Positions 1 through 10,968 of a stretch of DNA of 64,000 nt are shown one piece after another. The translations under genes and the position numbers were made by a program. How positions within the stretch are numbered: position 1 is the first letter of the stretch; the number at the start of each line of letters is the position of its first letter. The notes under the pieces were generated by a model. That model did not search any database. It had not been told where the DNA came from and saw only the letters and a list, made by a program, of their open reading frames with translations. Where the stretch lies: contig CP136069.1 in assembly GCA_032622095.1 (NCBI GenBank), positions 104,252,278 to 104,316,277 on the forward strand, in the 5' to 3' direction. The stretch comes from Siphonodentalium dalli (taxonomy: Eukaryota; Mollusca; Scaphopoda; Gadilida; Siphonodentaliidae).

Positions 1-872
1 TGATCTTCATGAAATTTGTCATGAATGTTGACATTGACATGTAGATGGGAACGAGTCATTTTGGGGTCATTCGGCCAAAAAACATGGCAGCTGGCAGCCA
101 TCTTGGATTTCAAGATTCAATCCATTGGCGCGGCCTACAGGTCGTACTGTTCATCTGATCATCATGAAATTTGTCATTGATGTTAATAATGACATGTACA
201 TGGGAACGAGTGATTTTGGGGTCGTTCGGCCAAAAAAACATGGCTGCCAGCAGCCATCTTGGATTTTACTCTTTGCATGACTAAATCCTTTGGCGCGGGC
301 TACAGGTCGTTTTTTTGGTCGGAAGTTTATGAAATTTGTCATGGATGTTAACACTGTCATGTAGATGGGGACGAGTGATTTTGGAGTTGTTCGGCCAAAA
401 AACATGGCCGCCAGCAGCCATCTTGGATTTTACTCTTTGCATGACTAAATCCTTTGGCGCGGGCTACAGGTTGTACCTTTGGTCTAATCTTTATGAAATT
501 TGTCATGAATGTTGACATTGACATGTAGATGGGAACGAATCATTGTGGGGTCATTCGGCCAAAAAACATGGCCGCTGGTGGCCATCTTAGATTTCAAAAT
601 TCAATCCATTGGCGCAGGCTACAGGTCGTACTGTTCGTCTGATCATCATGAAATTTGTCATGGATGTTAATATTGACATGTAGATGGGAACGAGTCATTT
701 TGGGGTTGTTCGGCCAATAAACATGGCCGCCAGCAGCCATCTTGGATTTTACTCTTTGCATGACTAAATCATTTGGCGCGGGCTACAGGTCGTAGCTTTG
801 ATCGGAACATCATGAAATTTGTCATGGATGTTAACAATGACATGTAGATGGGAACGAGTGATTTTGGGGTCG
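1..872 (+). repeat. F1 core tandem array, truncated by window edge
   Basis: About five head-to-tail monomers of ~155-166 bp. Each runs through a block with GAAATTTGTCATG, GACATGTAGATGGGAACGAG, TTTTGGGGTC, a GGCCAAAAAACATGGC block, CAGCCATCTTGGATTT and GGCTACAGGTCGTA. The same monomer fills the F1 elements at 4620, 35291 and 41310. The array breaks off at the words GTGACCTTCAAAATGG; neither F1 end is present here. Open frames in it are a by-product of a period close to a multiple of three, not genes. Confidence 0.93.
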
Positions 873-2389
873 TGACCTTCAAAATGGTCAATAAGGAAAA
901 AAGCCCAGACGAAGTGGGGTCACCCTGCTAGTATAATATAAATATGTATACTCAGGCCTTTCCACGAGGAAAACACAGCGAGAGCATTTATTTGTTCCCG
1001 TAATGCAGAAGACAGGTGTAATATGGCCCCCATACTATAATTGTATGTTGGGTTTTTTGCTCAAACAAAAAGTCATTGTGGAATAGACCTATGTCGAGTT
1101 ACACTTTAATATGCCATACATGTACCGGTAGTTGAACTGAGATGCTAAAGGATCTAAATAAACCTTAAAATAGTTCAATATTGAACCAACAATTACAGTC
1201 TCCATTAGTATTTAGCGAAGAAGGACGGGTGCAAATTTTAGCACCCACGATTTGAAAATTATGAGTGCATACGGGTGCGAGAGCAATCACTCCCATCTCC
1301 TGGGAAGTACTGTATACTTAAGTAGTCTATCACTAACCTATTTTTAGCCCCAAATCCAAACGTGCTAATGAATGAGATAGTTTAATGCAGGAGCATGTAC
1401 GCCAGTATACTGTAGGTACGCCTCCAAGATTTTACCGCTCTACCATAAATGCAACCTGCTCAGCGGAGAGCTTGCGTCGGGGTGGGTTCAGACTTGGCAA
1501 ATTCCACCGGAAACAAATGTGGAAAATTACTCCTAAAATCAAACTTTGAGACAAAAACTTGTTGACGTGGTTAGCAGTAACCAGGTGCAACTTTAGAACG
1601 ATTGTATAAGTTTTAGAGTGGACCGTTTAATCCTGGTAGCGTCTAACATTGTTAACGGGTGAAATATGTTACTCAAATTTAACCGCACTCTTCTTGATGC
1701 CAAATTCAAACGGGTTTATCAAGGAGCAAGCTAATGCACGAGCAGGTACAACGATATACCATAGATACGCCCCCAAAGATTGACTGCTCTACCATGAAAG
1801 CAACCTGCCCGAGGAGAGGGCGGAACAATGGAAAATCGCGAATCTAGTGTTTTATATTTTGAACACTGCATGTGTTTGGTAGTACGGTATATATACGGAC
1901 AACATTAGTTTTAAAGCGGACGAGAAAGCACTCAGATGGCATTGTCGATTGTGATATAGTTATCTCTTGATTACTGTTAACTCTATTACAAAGACGTTAA
2001 TGACTATAGTGTAGCGATGACGCTCTGAATTAATTAATAAGCGGTCTTTCCTCCGCCATTAAAACTAAAAATTCTAAATCCGAAACTGAAAGAACTATCC
2101 AATAAATGCGATATAACGGAGTTATTGTACATTAATATGATTTACACCCTTTTGATTTGGGCGTCCTGGGGAGGGGTTATAATTAGCCCTAAAATGTAAC
2201 CCTACCGAATACAAATGAACTGATTGGCTGGGTGAATAGTGACTCAGTTGGTCAGGACCATGATGCATTAGACAGTCATTAATCATCATAACATAAACCT
2301 TTGGAATATATTTCTTATTTAGAAATGTCAATGCAAGTCAATCAACGGATCACAAAGCACCAATATGCATTCGCATGAAGAGGAACACA
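873..2389. other. No recognised gene; contains a degenerate 350-bp tandem pair
   Basis: No exon, RNA gene or transposon end that I can support. One internal repeat is visible (1230-1930, listed separately). The rest looks like ordinary AT-rich intergenic sequence. Confidence 0.5.
1230..1930 (+). repeat. Two-copy degenerate tandem repeat, ~350-bp unit
   Basis: Positions 1357-1476 and 1707-1826 align in direct orientation: CAAACG..., TAATGCA(G/C)GAGCA(T/G)GTAC, a TAC(G)CC(C/T)CCAA(A)GATT block, GCTCTACCAT, GCAACCTGC and a GAGAG block. Flanking text (GAAAAT..., AAGTTTTA.AG) also recurs at the same ~350-bp offset. Divergence is high, so the duplication is old. No coding or terminal-repeat signature explains it. 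Confidence 0.6.
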
Positions 2390-2391
2390 TA

Positions 2392-2763
2392 CCCTGCTTG
2401 ACAAAACAAGTGTCCACCTAACCGCGGTGCAGTTAGCGTTGCTGAAATGCAACTACACCGCGGCTCCACCGGCTAACTACAGTTGGGCCGCGGTGTACTT
2501 GCCGTTCGGCCATGGTGTAATTGCCGCGCCGCGGTGTACGTTCATTAAACTGAAAAAAGACAATGCAAACCAGAAATCTAACCACGGTGTACATGCCGTT
2601 CGGCTGCGGTGTAGTTGCCTTTCGGCCGCAGTGTACTTGCTGTTGGGCCACAGTGTACTTGCCGTTCGGCCGCGGTGCTCAACTGCAGTTACAAACTCTG
2701 ACACCGCGGGCCGAACGGCAAATACACTGCGGTGCCAATGGACACTTGTTTTGTCCAGCGGGG
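2392..2763 (+). mobile_element. TA-flanked MITE with internal 22-bp repeats, copy A
   Basis: Terminal inverted repeats of about 24 bp: the left end reads CCCTGCTT then GACAAAACAAGTGTCC, and the right end is its complement ending CCAGCGGGG. TA flanks both sides (2390-2391 and 2764-2765), as in Tc1/mariner-type insertions. The interior holds several 22-bp units resembling GGCCGCGGTGTACTTGCCGT, rich in CCGCGG and GCCGTTCGGC palindromes and far richer in GC than the flanks. Non-coding; the short open frames on both strands come from the repeat. Superfamily is inferred only from the TA target. Confidence 0.85.
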
Positions 2764-3269
2764 TATACACATAACACTCACATGGGATGGGATACCATGG
2801 AAGTATATCTGATTCCATGGAATCTGACCTCTAGTTAGTTATTACTGTCTTATCTTTATATATAATTCATTGGAGGATATACCAATGATGATAATGATAT
2901 ACTACAGATCTTTAATATATAGTTTTGTTACTCGTTTTACCAATACCCATACTATTGTTCCTCATTTTACAAATGCCCAAACATATGCTGATCACGGCAA
3001 ATAAGCGATCCCCCTGCCATTCACAAATTTCACTTGCTCATTCCCCATTACGAGAGCCAGCAAAAGAACAGTGAATGCATATTTTTGAATATCGTTAAAT
3101 GCCGTGAATAAGGTCTTTATTTCAGCTACTATTTCTCACCTAGGTTTGTCCCAGGAATATGGCATAATGTCGACATAATTAGTCTGAGAGAAGTCTGCTA
3201 GAAATTGGCGGTTAACCGGTTAAAATCCGGGTAACCCCAATGGTTAACCGGTTAGAAGAATGGGTCAAC
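2764..3269. other. Intergenic, nothing coding seen
   Basis: AT-rich. It includes two GGTTAACCGGTTA motifs about 35 bp apart (around 3212-3262), which resemble a transposon terminus, but I cannot find a matching second end. Confidence 0.4.
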
Positions 3270-3407
3270 CGTTTCAGCTCTACCTCACACATGACCATAC
3301 AGCTACTCCTTATATACCTATACATCTCACCATGGACACCCCATCGGTGACAATATAGTCACACATTGTATAAATATTCACATCATTCATGAATACAATA
3401 ATGTATA

Positions 3408-3777
3408 CCCCGCTGGACAAAACAAGTGTCCATTGGCACCGCGGTGTATTTGCCGTTCGGTCGCAGTGTCAGAGTTTGTAACTGCAGTTGAGCACCGCGG
3501 CCGAACGGCAAGTACACTGCAGCCGAGCGGCAAGTACACCATGGCCGAAAGGCAACTACAACGCGGACGAATGGCATGTACATCGTGGTTAGATTTCAGG
3601 TTTGTATCATCTTTTTTCAGTTTAATGAACGTACACCGCGGCAACTACACCATGGCCGAATGGCAACTACACCGCAGCCCAACTGTTATTAGCCGGTGGA
3701 GCCGCAGTGTAGTTGCATTTCGGCCGCGGTGGCAACGCTAGCCGCGGTTAAGTGGACACTTGTTTTGTCCAGCAGGG
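3408..3777 (-). mobile_element. TA-flanked MITE with internal 22-bp repeats, copy B (inverted)
   Basis: Reverse-oriented relative of the 2392-2763 element. Ends are CCCCGCTG then GACAAAACAAGTGTCC and its complement ending CCAGCAGGG, with TA duplicated at 3406-3407 and 3778-3779. The uninterrupted FB-X copy at about 28640-28670 gives the empty site with a single TA, confirming insertion here. At 3501-3590 four consecutive 22-bp units start GCCGA(A/G)(C/A)GGCAA, the last decaying to GACGAATGGCA. Confidence 0.9.
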
Positions 3778-4621
3778 TACCTACTCACCTCGCCTATGAC
3801 CATACAGTCAACAGACATACACACTTTATTAATTGATCCATGTTGATGCTAATGGGCCACAATAGCCACATAATATGATCCCTCTCAATTCCGTTTCAAC
3901 TTTCTGCCCATTTCCGTTCAAAAACAAGGACAAAATCCCAAAAGAAGTTTTTGCAAAATCCATATTGCATTCCTCAAAATGAACTTGTTATGCCTCATAG
4001 TGTACCCGTACAACCAGAATAGAACATTTAGTTGATTAATTAGCACGTATATACAAATATGTATATGTATACATAACCAAGTAGCTACCTTTTGGGAACA
4101 GCAGAGAATAATGATTACCAAATTTTGTTGCCATTTTGGAAGCCATCTTGAATAATTTTGTCTAAAACACCTTAATGAGACACATGTAACACATATCAAA
4201 ACAATAAACATCTTTGATACCAAACATATTTCCATTTTACTTTTAAAAAATGGTTCAAACCTGAACAGCGATTTTTTGCCGATTTTGAATTCGAATAATT
4301 CTGGTAAATTCAGTGGATAAAATAGTAACAAATACCCCATGTGCATCAGAAATGTTAGTAGTCAAGGTATATAAGACAGAATAGTCAGTTGTGTGCATCA
4401 TCACAACTTGTAAGCAGTTGCATGGCACGTTGGGACAATAATTACCATTTTCCATATTTTGGTGGCCATTTTGAGCCAAAGTGACAATTTTAGTACTATC
4501 GAGTTGGAATATCAATACGATATAGAATGCATCACTTACATTGCACAGTTCTTCCTATTTGTTGGTGAAATATGACTAGAATTCCAATGGTGATCTTTTG
4601 AGAAATGTTATACTGCGTTTT

Positions 4622-4653
4622 TAGCTCAACTTTACTTTGTAAAGTTTGAGCTA
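4622..4653 (+). repeat. F1 left-terminal hairpin
   Basis: The arms TAGCTCAACTTTAC and GTAAAGTTTGAGCTA pair around a TTT loop with one unpaired A. The same hairpin recurs at 35292-35323 and 41311-41342, with compensating variants (CTTACTTTTGTAAG core) at 42673 and 46839. Paired changes in both arms suggest the fold itself is conserved. Confidence 0.85.
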
Positions 4654-7600
4654 TTGCCATGGCTTGGTAAACGTCGTCCGTGTGTGCGTGTGTGCGTGAT
4701 GCGTCAACAATTTCCTTTAGCACGGGCTACAGTTCGTACCTTTGGTCCGATTATTATGAAATTTGTCATGGATGTTGACATTGACATGTAGATGGGAACG
4801 AGTCATTTTGGGGTCATTCGGAAAACAAACATGGCCGCCAGTGGCCATCTTGGATTTCAAAATTCAATCCATTAGCACGGGCTACAGGTCGTACCGTTCG
4901 TCTTATTATCATGAAATTTGTCATGGATATTAATATTGACATGTAGATGGGAACGAGTAATTTTGGGGTCATTTGGCCAAAAAACATGGCTGCCGGCAGC
5001 CATCTTAGATTTTACTCTTTGCATGACTAAATCCTTTGACACGGGCTACAGGTCGTATCTTTGGTCAGATCATCATAAAATTTGACATGGATGTTAACAA
5101 TGACATGTAGATGGGATCGAGTAATTTTGGGGTCATTCGGGCAAAAAACATGGCCGCCAGCAGCCATCTTGGATTTTACTCTTTGTATGACTAAATCCTT
5201 TAGCACGGGCTACAGGTCGTACCTTTAGTCTGATCATCATGAAATTTGTAATGGCTGTTGAAATTAGAATGTAGATGGGAACGAGTCGTTTTGGGGTCAT
5301 TCGGACAAAAAACATGGCCACCAGCAGCCATCTTTGATTTTAAAATTTAATCCATTAGCACAGGCCACAGGTCGTACTGTTCGTCTGATCATCATTAAAT
5401 TTTTTATGGATGTTAATATTGACATGTAGATGGGAACGAGTAATTTTGGGGTCATTCGGCCAAAAAACATGGCCGCCAGCAGCCATCTTGGATTTTACTC
5501 TTTGTATGACTAAATTCTTTAGCACAGGCTACAGGTCGTACCTTTAGTCTGATCATCATAAAATTTGTCATGGATGTTAACAATGACATGTAGATGGGAA
5601 CGAGTCATTTTGGGGTCATTTGGCCGAAAAACATGGCCGCCTTCAGCCATCTTGGATTTTACTCTTTGTATGACTAAATCATTTAGCACGGGCTACAGGT
5701 CGTACTTTTAGTCTGATCATCATAAAATTTGTCATGAATGTTAATAATGACATGTAGATGGGAACGAGTCATTTTGGGGTCATTCGGCCAAAAAACATGG
5801 CCACCAGAAGCCATCTTGGATTTTACTCTTTGTATTTCTAAATCATTTAGCACGGGCTACAGGTCGTACTTTTAGTCTGATCATCATAAATTTTTTTATG
5901 GCTGTTGAAATTGTAATGTAGATGGGAACGAGTCATTTTGGGGTGATTCGGATGAAAAACATGGCCGCCAGTGGCCATCTTTGATTTCAAAATTCAATCC
6001 ATTAGCACAGGCTACAGGTCGTACCTTTAGTCTGATCATCATGAAATTTGTCATGGATGTTAACAATGACATGTAGATGGGAACGAGTCATTTTGAGGTC
6101 ATTCGGCCAAAAAACATGGCCGCCAGCAGCCATCTTGGATTTTACTCTTTGTATGACTAGATCCTTTAGCACAGGCTACAGGTCGTACCTTTAGTCTGAT
6201 CATCATAAAATTTGTCATGAATGTTAATAATGACATGTAGATGGGAACGAGTCATTACAGGTCGTACCTTGAGTCTGATCATCATGAAATTTTTCGTGGC
6301 TGTTGAAATTGGAATGTAGATGGGAACGAGTCATTTTGTGGTCATTTGGATGAAAAACATGGCCGCCAGTGGCCATGTTTGATTTCAAAATTCAATCCAT
6401 TAGCACAGGCTACAGGTCGTACTGTTCGTCTGATCATCATAAAATTTATCATGGATGTTAATATTGACATGTAGATGGGAACGATTAATTTTGGGTCATT
6501 CGGCCAAAAAACATGACCGCAGCAGCCATCTTGGATTTTACTCTTTGTATGACTAAATCCTTTAGCACGGGCTACAGGTCGTACCTTTAGTCTGATCATC
6601 ATAAAATTTGTCATGGATGTTAGCAATGACATGTAGATGGGAATGAGTCATTTTGGGGTCATTTGTCCAAAAAACATGGCCGCCATCTTGGATTTTACTC
6701 TTTGTATGACTAAATCATTTAGCACGGGCTACAGGTCGTACTTTTAGTGTGATCATCATAAAATTTGTCATGAATGTTAATAATGACATGTAGATGGGAA
6801 CGAGTCATTTTGGGGTCATTCGGCCAAAAAACATGGCCACCAGAAGCCATCTTGGATTTTACTCTTTGTATGACTAAATCATTTAGCACGGGCTACAGGT
6901 CGTACTTTTAGTCTGATCATCATAATTTTTTTTATGGCTGTTGAAATTGTAATGTAGATGGGAACGAGACATTTTGGGGTGATTCGGATGAAAAACATGG
7001 CCGCCAGTGGCCATCTTTGATTTCAAAATTCAATCCATTAGCACAGGCTACAGGTCGTACCTTTAGTCTGATCATCATAAAATTTGTCATGAATGTTAAT
7101 AATGGGAACGAGTCATTTTGGGGTCATTCGGCCAAAAAACATGGCCACCAAAAGCCATCTTGGATTTTACTCTTTGTATGACTAAATCCTTTAGCACGGA
7201 CTACAGGTCGTACCTTGAGTCTGATCATCATGAAATTTTTCGTAGCTGTTGAAATTGGAATGTAGATGGGAACGAGTCATTTTGGGGTCATTTGGATGAA
7301 AAACATGGCCGCCAGTGGCCATCTTTGATTTCAAAATTCAATCCATTAGCACAGGCTACAGGTCGTACTGTTCGTCTGATCATCATAAAATTTATCAGTG
7401 GATGTTAATATTGACATGTAGATGGGAACGATTAATTTTGGGGTCATTCGGCCAAAAAACATGACCGCAGCAGCCATCTTGGATTTTTCTCTTTGTATGA
7501 CTAAATCCTTTAGCACGGGCTACAGGTCGTACCTTTAGTCTGATCATCATAAAATTTGTCATGGATGTTAACGATGACATGCGGATGGGATACAATCATT

Positions 7601-7922
7601 TTGGGGTCATTCGGCCGAAGACATGGCCGCCAGCAGCCATCTTGGATTTTACTCTTTGTATGACTAAATTCTTTAGCATGGGCTACAGGTCGTACCTTTA
7701 GTCTGATCGTCATAAAATTTGTCATGGATGTTAACGATGACATGCGGATGGGATACAATCATTTTGGGGTCATTCGGCCGAAGACATGGCCGTCAGCAGC
7801 CATCTTGGATTTAACTTTTCTCTTCATGTCTATAAACTAGTATTAGACATTCAACTTTGCACATTCATAATCGCTCCATTGACTGTAATACATTAAATTA
7901 TTCCCTTTCCAAGTTGAGCTAC

Positions 7923-7943
7923 AGTGTCATTGACACTTTCATT
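7923..7943 (+). repeat. F1 right-terminal hairpin and tail
   Basis: AGTGTCA-T-TGACACT stem-loop followed by TTCATT at the element edge. The same block ends the F1 copies at 37827 and 48489. It follows the AAGTTGAGCTA segment that complements the left end. This is where Helentron-type elements carry their transposition stop signal, by family analogy. Confidence 0.8.
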
Positions 7944-8351
7944 TTGAGTTGTTGGAAGGGGTTGGACCACATGAATAGCATATTTCATTTCTCCAATGGT
8001 CAGTTAACTTGCTAAATACAAAATAAAGTCACAATTCTCAACCAGTTCCAAACCACAGAAATTTATCTTAAAGATATTAGTTAAAAACGTAAAAATTTCT
8101 ACTTCCGGCCGCTATTTTGGTGGCCATCTTTGACGGGCAGTTCAAATTTTGGCACATAAAGGTGGAGTTAGCTTCACAAAAATGTATACATGTGTATACA
8201 TGTGACAAGATGTTCTCACTATAATTGCACCATGCTGACTTATAGGAAAATGGCAGCCATCTTGGACGCCATCTTGAATTACAAAAATCATATCCAAAAT
8301 CCGCTAAAATGCACTTTGAGCATTTTTTGTAATTCATTGTATATGTATATG

Positions 8352-8418
8352 TATACCATTTTGAAGAGAAATATATCCTCTATAATATAGAGGATATATT
8401 TCTCTTCAAAATGGTATA
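8352..8418. repeat. Perfect 32-bp-arm palindrome inside FB-X arm
   Basis: The left arm 8352-8383 (starting TATACCATTTTGAAGAG) is exactly complementary to 8387-8418, with an AAT spacer. The FB-X arms at 27304 and 31697 carry only one of these arms (ACCATTTTGAAGAGGAAGC), so the palindrome arose in this copy by a short inverted duplication. Confidence 0.9.
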
Positions 8419-8467
8419 CAAACCAACTTAGTCCAAATTTTTTCTAGGTCAAACCTTTTATCGACCA

Positions 8468-9334
8468 GACTATGTGTATCCATGTCCACTTGTGTCAAAT
8501 CTTTATTAAATAATGTAGACAAGTGACTTCCATTCCATGGGGTTTGTAACTGTCTTTATGTGTCTTACTGTCACTTCTTGTGTCATGTTCGCCATGACAC
8601 AGCTAGATAAAAATTCAATGCAACATATCCCAAACCCTCCATGAGACTGAGTGACTTGCATATGATTTACCTAAAAAAAAACACAAGTTCCAATTTATGT
8701 TTAAGGAGATTGACATTGTGATATAGTATCTAGTGAATTTTGCAGTTTTTTGTCATGAGACATCGAGATACACACTGGTAAACAATGTCAATTACTAGCT
8801 GATTCGATTCGAGATTCGATTTGATGTCGATATCAGGAAGGAGATACGATATCGAGATTCGATTCGAAGAAAATCCCTGATTCGCAGATCCCTAGCTTGC
8901 GTTAAACAAATTAACTAAGAAAAGACTCACCAGTGACCCAAACTCCACCAAACTTCATATAGTAATAGTTTGAACATGAATACATATGCTTATGAACTTT
9001 ATTTGTTATATTTCCCATTATTTGAACTTGTGTTCGGTTATGTTTGGTTGTGTTCGGCTTTTATGAGGACCCTCTTTGTCTAGAGAACAGACCACCCCTT
9101 CTGGACCGGCCCAGTGTGAGCTCGACCGGTCCGGTCCAGACTAGATAGTTTTTATGGAATTATTACATAGTTTACAAATGCATGTGACTTCAACATGTAT
9201 AGTATACTATTTTCTGCTGTCATGATGTGAGATTCTGTCAGCTTTAATAATTCAGACGCAGCCAAATGCAAATCGTGAATTTTTTTCCATACAAGTTACT
9301 TAATCTTCATCTTCAGTATTGACTCTTAAGAGTC
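8468..9334. other. Intergenic; GATTCGA repeat and short palindromes
   Basis: No gene seen. Positions 8806-8900 hold irregular GATTCGA/GATATCGA words ending CAGATCCCTAG, similar to 63676-63780 and reminiscent of hAT-type termini, but no partner end is evident. GACTCTTAAGAGTC at 9321-9334 is a perfect 14-bp palindrome next to the following element. Confidence 0.45.
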
Positions 9335-9595
9335 TAAAGGTCGTTCCACACTGGGCGCGAGCGATTATAACGGCCGTTTTCTAACGTCCGTAGCAGTTCA
9401 AAGCGCGTGATTTTTATGTTCACACCGCAAGCGACCGACTCACTGACCACGAGGCGATTATAGCAGTGATTTTATGCTTCGTCGAATTCTCGCTTTGTTG
9501 CAAACCAGCGAGATAATTGGACGGCTCTCAAATAGGGTGTTTATACGACCGTATTTTTTCTATTTGATGATGGCACACTGTTTGTCACCGCGATA

Positions 9596-9655
9596 ATGGA
9601 GGACATTAGCGAGAGGCTAATAATCGAAGTACAACGCCATGTGTGTCTGTATGGC
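9596..9655 (+). pseudogene. MADF-domain N-terminal remnant of Harbinger accessory protein
   Basis: An ATG opens the reading MEDISERLIIEVQRHVCLY. This resembles the first helix of MADF/Myb-like domains (pattern xERLIxEVxxxxxLY), which bind transposon ends with the PIF/Harbinger transposase. After 19-20 codons it runs into a TGTGTCTGTATG microsatellite (9636-9715) and is lost. It lies ~260 bp inside the left terminal repeat. The identification rests on a short segment, but the context of Harbinger-like ends and TAA targets makes it likely. Confidence 0.6.
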
Positions 9656-9715
9656 ACATGTGTGTCTGTATGACTATGTGTGTCTGTATGACTGTATGTA
9701 TGTATGCCATGTGTG
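9636..9715 (+). repeat. TGTGTCTGTATG-type microsatellite
   Basis: Imperfect tandem GTGTGTCTGTATG words with CCATGTGTGTCTCT variants; replaces the MADF reading frame inside the Harbinger-like element. Confidence 0.8.
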
Positions 9716-9987
9716 TCTCTATGACCAAATAATTAAACCATTTATTTTGTGATTTTTCGTGACTGAAATTCCACCTTAGATTACTATTCTCAGTTTATTC
9801 CTTGTAAAGAACTAACATCATGGACCGTATAATCTGCTCCATTGGCTGGTGAATTATATTTTGGTATAATCAGGGGAAATGATAAATGATAAAGAATATA
9901 ACGAGGCTAGTTCATTCCAAAAGACGTTGTGGTAAACATGAGACAATGCATTCATCAACTAATAATAATCGCGTATTACCGGATGGG

Positions 9988-10766
9988 TGCACTCTTATAA
10001 CTAATGTGTAGAAACGATTGCACATCAAATGTGTAAACCCGGTTAATACACATAGCAATGTGTAGTTTTACATACAAATACATTGACCAAGTGCCGTTCT
10101 ACACATAATGTGTATATTTTATTACACACAATTGTGTAAGAACGTAGAGCGTGCGCATTGCGTGCCTTCAGTTTCATAGTCTGCTACATGACGGCGATAT
10201 TGTTTGAGTATATGTTTTCTCAATACCCATGTCATTTTGAGTGACGAGAATAAACAAATTGTAGACAAGGAATGTAATTCAGAATTCCAACTTGTGAGTA
10301 TTGTATTAATGATATATGAGGATATATTTGTTAAAACTTTCATGAAGAATACTGCTCTTACTATTGTTTATATGATTGTTGTAATACGTTAATACTAATC
10401 ACGTGCAACCACGCCACGACCATGGTTTGTTCATTTAAAACGAAAACTCACACATGACCGAGCAAAATATTACGTACCATTGTACGCCATGAAAGTTTTA
10501 ACATATAAATCTCCTTTTGCCATGAATACTATATACCCACAGTTCGGAATACTGAACTTTACATTCTTGTCTACGGTATATATGTGTAAGAATTTACACA
10601 GAATGTGTAAGGCATAGGTGTTGATTTTATTCCCACCAGTGTGTATAAATGTGTATAAATTGACCCATTTATTGTGTAAAATATGATTAAGATAAAAAAT
10701 GAATAATGGTTGTGTAGCAGGGCTACACGTTGTGTGTAGAAACCCTACACATTAGTCATAAGTGTG
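9988..10766 (+). mobile_element. Nested inverted-repeat element rich in TGTGTA words
   Basis: The left end CACTCTTATAACTAATGTGTAG is the near-complement of the right end CTACACATTAGTCATAAGTGTG. Both flanks of the interior carry many TGTGTA/TACACA words in alternating orientation, a pattern typical of subterminal transposase-binding sites. No clear target duplication. No coding remnant recognised. It interrupts the Harbinger-like element. Confidence 0.6.
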
Positions 10767-10968
10767 TGGGCTGGGGGTATCCCCCATGCAGCCACCTAAC
10801 TCCCCTGAAATTAGCGTACACACAGAATAATAACCTGACTATCGCGCGCGACGAAGTGTTTCAGTCGCTTGCGGTGTGAACATAAAAATCGCGCGCTTTG
10901 AACTGCTACGGACGTTAGAAAACGGCCGTTATAATCGCTCGCTCGCGCCCGGTGTGGAACGACCTTAA

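Larger units (their letters stand above)
4620..7943 (+). mobile_element. F1 Helentron-like (pearl-type) element, complete copy
   Basis: Left end: T-run then a hairpin at 4622-4653 (stem TAGCTCAACTTTAC with one bulge), a CGTCCGTGTGTGCG tract, then ~19 core monomers (4730-7800). Right end: a unique ~130-bp segment, AAGTTGAGCTA (7911-7921, complementary to the left TAGCTCAACTT), a terminal hairpin AGTGTCATTGACACT (7923-7937), and TTCATTT. Offset inverted repeats plus a 3' hairpin and insertion at T-T is the known Helentron/HINE plan; bivalve 'pearl' elements have the same core-array layout. No Rep/helicase reading frame is present, so it would depend on a partner element. It sits inside FB-X. 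Confidence 0.85.
3270..8467 (+). mobile_element. Solo arm of foldback element FB-X, split by a MITE and an F1 element
   Basis: Three segments (3270-3407, 3780-4619, 7944-8467) match, in order and without overlap, the inner spacer edge and one arm of the intact FB-X at 27304-31697. The arm carries AAGATGG/CCATCTT-rich text and ends with TTTATCGACCAGACT at about 8453-8467, the FB-X terminus. The opposite arm is missing upstream. The match across both interruptions shows the MITE (3408-3777) and the F1 element (4620-7943) inserted later. About 14 bp present in the intact arm near 31200 is absent at the F1 junction. Confidence 0.82.
9338..10965 (+). mobile_element. PIF/Harbinger-like non-autonomous transposon
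   Basis: Long terminal inverted repeats of ~105 bp begin AGGTCGTTCCACAC at both ends (9338- and complement to 10965) and share GGGCGCGAGCGA, AACGGCCGTTTTCTAACG and TGTTCACACCGCAAGCGAC. The right arm has an extra GAGC. TAA flanks both sides (9335-9337 and 10966-10968), fitting the TWA target of PIF/Harbinger. Inside is a MADF-domain remnant (9596-9655), as expected for the DNA-binding protein of that superfamily. No DDE transposase is left; the middle is taken by another inverted-repeat element and microsatellite. Confidence 0.82.

Noticed and set aside
2427-2774. Open frames on both strands within the TA-flanked MITEs
   Set aside because: They follow the GC-rich 22-bp units and have no start context, splice sites or homology.
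4255-4515. Open frames within FB-X arms
   Set aside because: The same region in the other FB-X arms has different frames and stops; these are repeats, not genes.
6342-6632. Conserved-looking open frames of 60-130 codons repeated throughout F1 arrays (for example TNFMMIRLKVRPVARAKGFSH)
   Set aside because: They are readings of the ~165-bp monomer, whose length is close to a multiple of three. Variation between copies includes many stops and shifts, and no domain is recognisable.
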